A DNA stretch of 37,034 nucleotides. Source: Oscillospiraceae bacterium. Its GTDB lineage: Bacteria; Bacillota; Clostridia; Oscillospirales; Ruminococcaceae. A program made the translations under genes and the position numbers. How positions within the stretch are numbered: position 1 is the stretch's first letter; each line of letters starts with the position of its first letter. Below, one piece after another: positions 15,815 to 22,499 of the stretch. The notes beneath the pieces were generated by a model, which had not been told where the DNA came from, did not search any database, and worked only from the letters and a program-made list of their open reading frames with translations. The stretch spans positions 1 through 37,034 of the forward strand of contig JAQVCU010000017.1 of assembly GCA_028689635.1 (NCBI GenBank). Reading direction: 5' to 3'.

Positions 15815-16714
15815 TCAGTCCAGACATTCCAGGGCCAGTGCCAAGGCGCTGGCTGCGACAGGCTCCGGATCCAGGAAACAGCCGCGGTCACACACCTCGA
15901 TGGTGACGTAATGGCTGTAGCCGCCGGCCCCCATCTCTTTGAGATAGCGGACGATGGGGTTGTTGCCGCCGCGAAAATCCATATGGGTGCTCATGGGGCG
16001 CCCATGGGGATATTTTTCCAGCAGCGCTTTCCCCTGCAGGGTCAGGTCCAGGCATTCGCTGTGGGCCGCCGTCAGGTGCATATGGCGCAGGTCGTCGCCC
16101 AGCACCCGCAGGTTGTCGGCGATGGTATCGCCAAATTGGGTCATCTGGCTCACGTCGATCATGGCTTTGAAGTTGGGATGGTTTACCTCGTCCAGAATAC
16201 GGCGCTGCTCCGCCACGGTGTGCATGGTGTTGCAGTCGGCGTAGTTCTGGGTCTCGATGACCATGGTGACGCCTTCTTTTTCGGCGGTCTTCACCAGGCG
16301 CTCGATGGATTCCCGGCGGATCTTCCAGCCCTCTTCAAAGTCCTCGTCCAGGCTGCTGGAGCCGGGGCAAAGCAAAAACGTCTCGGAACCGGTGGCCGCG
16401 CAGACCTTCAGGGCCTTTTCCATGATCTGCAAACTCCGCTCCCGCACGCCGGGCAGCGACGCGCCGATGTTGACCGGATAGGTATTTTGCTCCGGACAAT
16501 AGCAAATATGTTTGAGCCCGCGGCTCGCGATATCGCGGGAAATGCGCTGGCAGTCCGCCGCGGAAAGATCTTCGGGATAGGCCCAGGGGGCCACGCCCCA
16601 GATCTCTACGTTTTGAAAACCCAAACGCTGGGCGGAATCCAGAAAATAATTCAGGGAATAGCGGGGATAGTGAAAGCTCCCCAGGGCAAACTGCTCTCTT
16701 TTCAGCTTGTTCAT
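15815..16714 (-). CDS. FrlC-like sugar epimerase/isomerase (first copy, divergent)
   Basis: A second TIM-barrel epimerase-like protein, 299 residues, related to but clearly different from its neighbour at 14733-15566. Shared blocks are NVEIWGVAPWAYPEDL, ICYCPEQNTYPVNIGASLPGVRERS, VIETQNYAD, KAMIDVSQM, LRHMHLTA and VTIEV, with all four metal ligands kept. Where FrlC has HIVDSDG...GEGKMPL, this protein has a longer unrelated stretch (HSECLDLTLQGKALLEKYPH), so the pocket near the catalytic His differs. The ATG at 16714 follows AAGGAGG, 19 bases after the kinase stop, so the two are cotranscribed. It is probably a 3-epimerase or isomerase of a related but distinct intermediate. Confidence 0.82.
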   Translation of the reverse strand: MNKLKREQFALGSFHYPRYSLNYFLDSAQRLGFQNVEIWGVAPWAYPEDLSAADCQRISRDIASRGLKHICYCPEQNTYPVNIGASLPGVRERSLQIMEKALKVCAATGSETFLLCPGSSSLDEDFEEGWKIRRESIERLVKTAEKEGVTMVIETQNYADCNTMHTVAEQRRILDEVNHPNFKAMIDVSQMTQFGDTIADNLRVLGDDLRHMHLTAAHSECLDLTLQGKALLEKYPHGRPMSTHMDFRGGNNPIVRYLKEMGAGGYSHYVTIEVCDRGCFLDPEPVAASALALALECLD

Positions 16715-16733
16715 GACAGGACGCCCTCCTTCA

Positions 16734-17522
16734 TCAATAGGGGTCAAACATGGCGATGATCTTGACGGAGGTCTCCGCGCCGGTGCGCAGGCGTCCCGCC
16801 ACATCCTCCCCCTGGATCAGCCCATAGGTGTAGCCGGAAATAAAGGAATCGCCGGCGCCCACGGTGTTGACCACCTTAACCGGCAGGGCCGGCTGGAGGT
16901 AGTATTCCTTCCCATCATAGGCCATGCTGCCGTGTTCCCCCAGGGTGGCGATGACCACCTTGGGCCCTTTGGCCTGGGCCTCTTTGATGTAATTGCGGAT
17001 GTATTCGTTGTCCTCGCTGTAGGAGAAAAACGCGTGATCTACATAAGGCAGGGCCTTTTCGATCTCAGGGTCATCCAGATCGGTGGCGAAATCATATACG
17101 ATCTCTTTCCCCATCTTTTTGATCCGCTCTAAGTGCTGGTTGATGCGGCCCCAGATCACGGCATGGACGATATCGTATTTCGCGATAAAGTCGAAATCCT
17201 CTTCCTTTAGGTCGAAGTTTTCAAACACGCCGGGGAAAGAGCCCACATAGGTGCGGTCGTTGTCGCCCACAAAATCCATGGTGGCGACGCCGGTGATGCC
17301 TTCCATGCGGTACACATGGGAGTTGTCCACGTTATATTTCGCCAGGACGTCCACGATCTCCTGCCCGTAGGCGTCTGTGCCGGTCAGGGTGACCACCGCG
17401 GTCTCCACGCCGTATTTGGCGATGTTGATCGCAAAATCCACACAGTTGCCGGTTGGATAGTGGCGGCCGAGCTTGGGATATTCATCCACGCAGTTATCGC
17501 CTACGGCGACGACTTTTTTCAT
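16734..17522 (-). CDS. PfkB-family sugar kinase, FrlD-like
   Basis: A ribokinase-fold carbohydrate kinase of 262 residues, the length of fructoselysine 6-kinase FrlD (261). FrlD-like blocks include VGDNCVDEYPKLGRHYP at the N-terminus, VDNSHVYRMEGITG, YDIVHAVIWG, VVIATLGEHGSMAYDG and the PfkB signature NTVGAGDSFISGY with catalytic base Asp225. The usual sugar-contacting motif GGN-x-x-N is altered to TGNCVD (24-29), with Asp29 in place of Asn, so the sugar ligand may differ from fructoselysine. AAAGGAGG precedes the ATG at 17522. It sits between the YjbQ gene (31 bases away) and the first epimerase gene. Product and substrate remain undetermined. Confidence 0.85.
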   Translation of the reverse strand: MKKVVAVGDNCVDEYPKLGRHYPTGNCVDFAINIAKYGVETAVVTLTGTDAYGQEIVDVLAKYNVDNSHVYRMEGITGVATMDFVGDNDRTYVGSFPGVFENFDLKEEDFDFIAKYDIVHAVIWGRINQHLERIKKMGKEIVYDFATDLDDPEIEKALPYVDHAFFSYSEDNEYIRNYIKEAQAKGPKVVIATLGEHGSMAYDGKEYYLQPALPVKVVNTVGAGDSFISGYTYGLIQGEDVAGRLRTGAETSVKIIAMFDPY

Positions 17523-17553
17523 CTCTTCTGCCTCCTTTTACAGCAGTGGGGAA

Positions 17554-17982
17554 TTATTCCCCCAGGGCCTCGAAGAACACGCTTCTGACCTGCATCCCGT
17601 CAAACTCGGCAAAATAGATGTCCTGGGCGTGGCCCATGACCAGCTCGCCGTTTTGGATCGGGAACACGCAGTGGTTGCCGCAGAGCATGGATTTGAGATG
17701 CCCGGGGCAGTTGCCGCCGGTGGCGCCGTAGGTGGGCAGAAAATGGTTGTGGGCGTACTGCACGTTCTTCGGTACGATCTCTTCCAGCTTCTCCTCGATA
17801 TCGCCCTCCAGGCAGGGCAGGCTCTCCTGCACCATGATGCTGGTGGTGGTGTGCTGGGTAATGAGGACAAACAGTCCGTCCTTGACCCCGCTCTTTTTAA
17901 CGAACTCCCGGGCGTCCTCGGTGATGAGGATCAGGTCAAACTCCGCATGGGTCTCATAGGTTTTCGTCTCTAATTTCATCAT
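17554..17982 (-). CDS. YjbQ family protein (UPF0047)
   Basis: A small 142-residue protein of the widely conserved YjbQ/UPF0047 fold. The family motifs are intact: ITQHTTTSIMVQE (41-53), a His/Asn-rich stretch YAHNHF, CPGHLKSMLCGNH (92-104) and GHAQDIYFAEFDG (117-129). Their conserved histidines cluster in a putative metal site. Weak thiamine-phosphate-synthase activity has been reported for the family, but its physiological role is unsettled. Here it sits inside a carbohydrate operon, 5 bases after the amidohydrolase gene whose last codons contain its GGAGGA site, so it is probably translationally coupled. Context suggests a hydrolase or lactonase-like step on a sugar derivative, which is an inference only. 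The start could be either of two adjacent ATGs. Confidence 0.85.
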   Translation of the reverse strand: MMKLETKTYETHAEFDLILITEDAREFVKKSGVKDGLFVLITQHTTTSIMVQESLPCLEGDIEEKLEEIVPKNVQYAHNHFLPTYGATGGNCPGHLKSMLCGNHCVFPIQNGELVMGHAQDIYFAEFDGMQVRSVFFEALGE

Positions 17983-17987
17983 GGTAA

Positions 17988-18839
17988 TCAGTCCTCCAAA
18001 CCTAAGAATTTAACAGCGTTGCCGCCCAGTACTTTGGCTTCGGTCCTGGGGCGGAGCTTCAGGGTCTCGATGCCTTCCTTCATGTCGCCGCTGCCAAAGC
18101 GGGGGCTATTGGAGCCAAACATGATCTTCTCCGGGAAAGCGTTCTCCAGCCACAGGGGGCTCAGATCCACTTTGAACACCTGATGGAAGAAATCGATGGG
18201 GCGGTCAGAGTACAGCATGGAGGTGTCGGCGTAGACGTTGGGATATTTGAGGACCATCATCGCCGTATCGGCGACCCAGGGCCAGCCCATGTGGGACAGG
18301 CAGAAGCGCAGCTCCGGATATTTGATGGCGACGCCCTCAAAGGCCAGGGGCTGTGCGTATTTGGCGGGGGTATTGGGCTCCCAGGAGGTTCCGGCATGGA
18401 ACATGATGGGTTTGTTGTACTTGATGCAAAGCTTGTAGATGGGATCCATGATCTCATCATCCGGGTAGAATTTCTGTTTGGCGGGATGCAGGTTGAGGCC
18501 CATGAGGCCCAGCTCGGTGAAAGCCTTCTCCACCACAGCCGCCGCGTCCTTGCGGAAGGGATCTACGCTGGCAAAACCGATAAAACGGTCGGGAGCCAGG
18601 TCGACGATCTTTTTCAGATCCTCGTTGGTGAGGACCACGCAGTTGTCTTTGGTAGAAGTATCGGTAGCCAGCAGGCAGAACTTGTCGATGCCGGCGTAAT
18701 CCATCTGCTTGATGACAAACCTATAGTCGGCGTTGCCCAGTTTATCGCGTCCCATGATCTCTTTGCGTTTTTCGTTGAACGCGTCGTCCTGATAAACGGC
18801 TTCCCAGAACTCGGGGTGTACGTGCATATCGATTACCAT
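17988..18839 (-). CDS. Amidohydrolase_2-family metal-dependent hydrolase with a changed active-site Asp
   Basis: A TIM-barrel amidohydrolase of 283 residues related to the family of 2-pyrone-4,6-dicarboxylate lactonase, L-fuconolactonase and ACMS decarboxylase. Metal motifs are MHVHPE (His6, His8), LNLHP (His118), MFHAGTSWEP (His148) and LSHMGWPW (His183). The C-terminal motif normally read FGSDxP appears here as FGSNSPRFG, with Asn244 where the family has its catalytic or metal-ligating Asp. The nucleotide sequence (AAT on the coding strand) is unambiguous. It is the first enzyme gene after the transporter and is followed by yjbQ after 5 bases. It may hydrolyse a lactone, decarboxylate, or have a reworked chemistry. 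The ribosome site (AAAGGAG) is about 10 bases from the ATG. Confidence 0.85.
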   Translation of the reverse strand: MVIDMHVHPEFWEAVYQDDAFNEKRKEIMGRDKLGNADYRFVIKQMDYAGIDKFCLLATDTSTKDNCVVLTNEDLKKIVDLAPDRFIGFASVDPFRKDAAAVVEKAFTELGLMGLNLHPAKQKFYPDDEIMDPIYKLCIKYNKPIMFHAGTSWEPNTPAKYAQPLAFEGVAIKYPELRFCLSHMGWPWVADTAMMVLKYPNVYADTSMLYSDRPIDFFHQVFKVDLSPLWLENAFPEKIMFGSNSPRFGSGDMKEGIETLKLRPRTEAKVLGGNAVKFLGLED

Positions 18840-18880
18840 AGAATGAACACTCCTTTTTCTTTTCTAAAAATCATGGCAGA

Positions 18881-18897
18881 GGCCCCGAACCGGGGCC
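18881..18897 (-). other. GC-rich hairpin between permease and amidohydrolase genes
   Basis: GGCCCCG (18881-18887) and CGGGGCC (18891-18897) form a 7-bp stem with a 3-base loop in the 94-base gap. A short T run comes only about 14 bases after it on the minus strand, so it looks more like an mRNA-processing or stabilising hairpin than a terminator. It would separate the transporter and enzyme parts of the transcript. Confidence 0.5.
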
Positions 18898-18933
18898 CTC
18901 GCCTTGTTTTGCTGCATTGTGCCGGGGTGTGGC

Positions 18934-19779
18934 TTATCCCTTAACAGCGCCGGCCGCCAGGCCTTCCACGATGTATTTTTCCATCAGCAGGAAGATGACG
19001 ATAACGGGGAGCACTGCGATGAAGCCGAAAGCCATGGCGCGGTTCCACTCCAGGCCGTAGCGTCCCACCACGTTGTAGATGCCGGTGGTGATCGGCCATT
19101 TGGCGGAGTCGGCCACATAGGTCAGGGAATACATCATATCGCCGTAGCCCTGCAGGAAGGAAAACACCAGGGATACCACGATGCCGGAGGAAACGATGGG
19201 GATCATGATGCGGACGAAGGACTGCAGATGGTTGCAGCCGTCGATCAGGGCCGCGTCGTCCACCTCTTTGGGGATGCTCATAAAATAACTTCTCAGCATG
19301 ATGACCGAGAAGGGGATGGCCGCGGTACAGCATCCCAAGATCGGCGCCCAGTAGGTGTTGAACACGCCGATATTTTTAAAGATCACGAAGCAGGGGATCA
19401 AAGAAAAGGTCTGGGGAAGCATCTGGGAAATGAGGAACAACATGATGATGATCCCCGCGCCCTTGACGCGAAAACGGGCCAGCCCATAGGAAGCCAGGGT
19501 GCCGAACACACCGGCGATGACGGTGGTGGCCAGGGCAATGATCATACTGTTCTTCAAGGAGGGCAGCACCGGGAACTGCTCGGTCTGAAGCTGTTTGACG
19601 TAGGCCGCGAGGGTGAACTTAGGCGGCAGAAAATGGGGGGGCGTGGAGAAGATATAGGTCTCTTCCCGCAGGGAACAGGAGATCATCCAGAACAGCGGGA
19701 ACAGCATGACCAGGAAACACACGATGCCGATGGTGTACCAGATGACCGCGGCGAGTCTTTTTTTTGTCTTTGGGCTCAT
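18934..19779 (-). CDS. CUT1 carbohydrate ABC transporter permease (MalG-like)
   Basis: An inner-membrane permease of 281 residues with six predicted helices. The EAA loop that docks the ATPase reads KEVDDAALIDGCNHLQSFVRIMIPI (about residues 170-194). A long N-terminal cytoplasmic basic start and the periplasmic segment after helix 1 (TPPHFLPPKFTLAAY) are typical of MalG/YesQ permeases. It starts 2 bases after the stop of the MalF-like gene, whose last codons supply GAGGTGG as ribosome site. It works with that permease and the binding protein upstream. No ATPase is encoded in the operon, so a shared MsiK/UgpC-type ATPase elsewhere is expected. Confidence 0.93.
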   Translation of the reverse strand: MSPKTKKRLAAVIWYTIGIVCFLVMLFPLFWMISCSLREETYIFSTPPHFLPPKFTLAAYVKQLQTEQFPVLPSLKNSMIIALATTVIAGVFGTLASYGLARFRVKGAGIIIMLFLISQMLPQTFSLIPCFVIFKNIGVFNTYWAPILGCCTAAIPFSVIMLRSYFMSIPKEVDDAALIDGCNHLQSFVRIMIPIVSSGIVVSLVFSFLQGYGDMMYSLTYVADSAKWPITTGIYNVVGRYGLEWNRAMAFGFIAVLPVIVIFLLMEKYIVEGLAAGAVKG

Positions 19780-19781
19780 GG

Positions 19782-20744
19782 TTACGCCACCTCATCTTTC
19801 TTGATCATTTTGGTGTAGAGGAAACCGACGATCATGAGGATCACCAGCAGGATGTTGGAGATTGCGGCGCCCTCGCTGAAGTTAAACTCCATAAAGGCGC
19901 GGCGGTAAGCGTAAATCGTCATCAGCTCGGTGCCGCTGGTGGGGCCGCCGCTGGTCATGGCGTAGATCAGCTCGAAGCATTTGAAGGTGTAGATGAAGCC
20001 CAGAACCAGCACCATTTTGATGGCGGGTTTCAGCAGAGGCACCGTGATCTTGGTGAACTGCTGCCAGGCGTTGGCGCCGTCGATGGTGGCGCTTTCGTAC
20101 ACGTCGTTGGAGATGGTCACAAGGCCGGAGACGATCAGGATCATGTTGAAGGGGATCCCGTTCCAGATGTTGGCGATGACCACCGACCACATGGCGTTGT
20201 TGGGGGTGGTAAGCCATTCCACCGGGGCGTTGATCAGCCCGCAGGCCTTAAGCAGCTCGTTGATGATACCGCCGTTGGTCCAGAACATGAATTTAAACAA
20301 AATAGAGCAGACAGAAGCCGGCAGGATATAGCTGAGCAGCAGCAGGCCGCTGATCCCTTTGAGCTTCTTCGCCTTCTGGGTATAGACGATGGCAAAGAAA
20401 AAGCCGATCGTAAACTGGAACACGATGCATTCCACCGTATAGATCATGGTCTTCGCAAAGGAGTTCCAGAGATAATTCATGGGCGTGCTCTGGGTAAAGA
20501 TGTTGATGTAATTCGTCAGCCCGATAAACTCTTTGTCGGGCTTTGTCAGGGTGGTCACGTCCACCAGCTGGAGGGACATAATCAAGTTGTAAATAATAGG
20601 ATATGCAACAAAAAAGATCATAAACGCAAGCGCCGGAGCGACGAAAGCATACCCCAAGAGGTTCTCCTTTGCAGAAAGCGACAATGTCTTTCTTCTTTTT
20701 GCCGGGGAACCGTTTGTTTTCACTGCGGTTGCCGTCCCTTTCAT
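19782..20744 (-). CDS. CUT1 carbohydrate ABC transporter permease (MalF-like)
   Basis: The partner inner-membrane permease, 320 residues. After a basic N-terminal tail, helix 1 is LLGYAFVAPALAFMIFFVAY. The EAA motif is DVYESATIDGANAWQQFTKITVPL (about 218-241), followed by the family segment FELIYAMTSGGPTSGTELMTIYAYRRAF. The sequence matches the LplB/YesP/UgpA group that imports oligosaccharides or small modified sugars. The best ribosome site is an AAAGGA somewhat upstream of the ATG at 20744; a closer GGAAAGG abuts the start. It is separated from the binding-protein gene by a large stem-loop and overlaps functionally with the MalG-like gene directly downstream. Confidence 0.93.
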   Translation of the reverse strand: MKGTATAVKTNGSPAKRRKTLSLSAKENLLGYAFVAPALAFMIFFVAYPIIYNLIMSLQLVDVTTLTKPDKEFIGLTNYINIFTQSTPMNYLWNSFAKTMIYTVECIVFQFTIGFFFAIVYTQKAKKLKGISGLLLLSYILPASVCSILFKFMFWTNGGIINELLKACGLINAPVEWLTTPNNAMWSVVIANIWNGIPFNMILIVSGLVTISNDVYESATIDGANAWQQFTKITVPLLKPAIKMVLVLGFIYTFKCFELIYAMTSGGPTSGTELMTIYAYRRAFMEFNFSEGAAISNILLVILMIVGFLYTKMIKKDEVA

Positions 20745-20811
20745 ACCTTTCCATCATCCTTTCCGCTTTTCGGTTTCATTTTTGGGCCGTCTGTTTCTGT
20801 TTTTAGGTATA

Positions 20812-20886
20812 AATAGGGCAGGAGACAGGAATTGCACCGGATCAAAGCGGTCTTGGGACGGCGCAAAACTGCCCTCCTGCCCTATT
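20812..20886 (-). promoter_or_regulatory. Large stem-loop between binding-protein and permease genes
   Basis: AATAGGGCAGGAG (20812-20824) pairs with CTCCTGCCCTATT (20874-20886): 13 perfect base pairs closing a 49-base partly self-complementary loop. No T tract follows on the minus strand. Its place resembles the malE-malF intergenic hairpins that protect the binding-protein message and lower permease expression. The gap of 176 bases contains nothing else recognisable. Confidence 0.6.
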
Positions 20887-20920
20887 CAGCTATTTACCTT
20901 TGGAAAAACTGCGAGATCGA

Positions 20921-22216
20921 TTAGGCAAGCGCCGCGTCGATAACAGCCTGACCGTCTTGTACAGCCTCTTCAGGGGTTTTCACCAGGGTCAGCGCTTCCT
21001 GCAGAGCCAGCTGATGGCCGGTGGATACCTCGGGGTATTTCACATCGGCGGGACGGGCGATGGTGTAGGGGATCAGGTCGATGAATACTTTCCAGTCATC
21101 GGTCTGATAATCGGGATCGGTCAGAGTGGCGTCACGGGGCGGGAAGTGGTCGTTGGCCAGGTTCCAGGGTTTGGAAACATCGTACTGGATGTACCATTTC
21201 AGGAAGTCGATGGCAACTTCTTTGTCCTCGCCGTCGATGGCAGCCAGGTTCTCACCGCCGTAGATGGTGCCGAAGGTCTTGTCTTTGATGGGGAATACGC
21301 CCCAGTTGAGGTCCGCCCAGTTGGTGCGGTATTCGGTGATGTACCAGCAGCCCATCATCATCATGGCGATTTTCTGGTTGCTGAACTGAGTACCGACGTC
21401 GGACTGGGACCAGGCGACAACGTCCTTGGGCATGGAGCCGTCCTCGACCATGGAGGTCAGGAACTGCAGGGCGCGCAGGCCGCCTTCGCTGTCCAGCTTA
21501 TAGGGGTCGTAGGCGTCGCCGGAAGAAGCGATCTGGAAGGGCAGGAACTGGGAAGTTCCCTCTTCGTTCTGAACGGCGGACATACCGAAGCCGTAAACGC
21601 CGTCTTTGGTCAGGGCCTTGGCAGCCTCGCGGATCTCCTCGTAGCTCTCGGGGATCTTGGTGATGCCGGCGGCCTCAAACATGTCCTTGTTGTACCAGAT
21701 GCCCTGGTTGTTGGACATGAAGGGAACAGAATACTGTTTGCCGTCATATTTGGTGGTGGCAATGATCTGATCGTAGTAGTCCTTCAGGTTGTCCTCGCTG
21801 GCCATCACGTCGGTGATGTCGGCGAAGATGCCCATGGCGGAGTAAGCTACGTTGTCGCAGTTGTCGATGAGAACCAGATCCGGCAGGGTGCCGGCGGCGC
21901 TGCCGACAGACAGCTGTTTTTTCAGATCGCCGAAGGGAACGAACACGACGTCCAGGGTGATGTTGGATCTGTCGGGCTGCTCGGCATACTGGTTGAACAG
22001 GGTGGTGACGTCCTCACCGGTGGAGCCGCTGTAATAATGCCAGAACGTCAGCGTGGTGTCGGGGAACGCCTTGTCTCCGCCAGCCTCGGGAGCGGGCGCA
22101 GAACCGGACTCCGCAGGAGCGGCGGGGCTGCTGGATTCAGAAGGAGTGCTGGTACAGCCGCTGAAGCAGGCTATGACCATCAGGGTTGCCAAAAGGATTG
22201 CCAATGTCTTTTTCAT
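20921..22216 (-). CDS. CUT1 carbohydrate-binding lipoprotein (SBP_bac_1 family)
   Basis: A lipid-anchored extracellular sugar-binding protein of 431 residues. The signal peptide ends CFSGC with lipidated Cys21, followed by a Ser/Pro/Ala/Glu-rich linker to about residue 48. The mature domain starts TTLTFWHYYSGSTGEDVTTLFNQYA. Family segments LPDLVLIDNCDNVA, YSVPFMSNNQGIWYNKDMFEAAG and PESYEEIREAAKAL follow. The acidic, aromatic-rich domain is typical for sugar ligands. AGGAGG lies about 10 bases before the ATG at 22216. It is first in an operon of eight genes and divergent from a YesM/YesN pair, which probably controls it. The ligand cannot be read from the sequence. Confidence 0.93.
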   Translation of the reverse strand: MKKTLAILLATLMVIACFSGCTSTPSESSSPAAPAESGSAPAPEAGGDKAFPDTTLTFWHYYSGSTGEDVTTLFNQYAEQPDRSNITLDVVFVPFGDLKKQLSVGSAAGTLPDLVLIDNCDNVAYSAMGIFADITDVMASEDNLKDYYDQIIATTKYDGKQYSVPFMSNNQGIWYNKDMFEAAGITKIPESYEEIREAAKALTKDGVYGFGMSAVQNEEGTSQFLPFQIASSGDAYDPYKLDSEGGLRALQFLTSMVEDGSMPKDVVAWSQSDVGTQFSNQKIAMMMMGCWYITEYRTNWADLNWGVFPIKDKTFGTIYGGENLAAIDGEDKEVAIDFLKWYIQYDVSKPWNLANDHFPPRDATLTDPDYQTDDWKVFIDLIPYTIARPADVKYPEVSTGHQLALQEALTLVKTPEEAVQDGQAVIDAALA

Positions 22217-22263
22217 GGAATAGTTGAACCTCCTTTGTTTGTTGGATTCGCCGAAATTGTATC

Positions 22264-22319
22264 CGTCGTTTCGACGATTTCCTTGATGTTATTGTATTGA
22301 CTTTTGTTCAAGATTAAAA
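22264..22319 (-). promoter_or_regulatory. Candidate operon promoter with a CGTCG-TTT-CGACG inverted repeat
   Basis: On the minus strand TTTTAA (22314-22319) and TACAAT (22291-22296) are 17 bases apart. The -10 is good and the -35 poor, as expected for an activator-dependent promoter. A 13-base inverted repeat (22264-22276) lies just downstream, and a second TACAAT (22256-22261) lies beyond it. The AraC-type response regulator encoded divergently is the likely activator. Confidence 0.4.
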
Positions 22320-22392
22320 CATAAAATATTAATAATGGTGGACAAATTTAAGGTCACTTTCGTCGGAATGACGCTTTTCTTCCTCCCTTTGC

Positions 22393-22420
22393 TTGCAAGT
22401 TTTGGGAAATGTGATACTAT
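22393..22420 (+). promoter_or_regulatory. Promoter of the sensor kinase gene
   Basis: TTGCAA (22393-22398) and TACTAT (22415-22420) are separated by 16 bases, with the start codon about 80 bases further on. It overlaps a small palindrome CTATTAATAG. Confidence 0.55.
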
Positions 22421-22499
22421 TAATAGTGTTTTCATCCCGGGAATATCCGGATCTTTTCCGTCTTCATACACGTTTTATCCCCACCGACGAGGTACGCCT

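Noticed and set aside
14733-17522. Naming the kinase and epimerases frlD and frlC
   Set aside because: Sequence resemblance is strong, but the deglycase is absent and the kinase sugar motif is changed, so the specific fructoselysine names would claim too much.
20900-22300. A 466-codon plus-strand frame antisense to the sugar-binding protein
   Set aside because: Low-complexity Gly/Val/Asp shadow of a well-supported lipoprotein gene, with no ribosome site.
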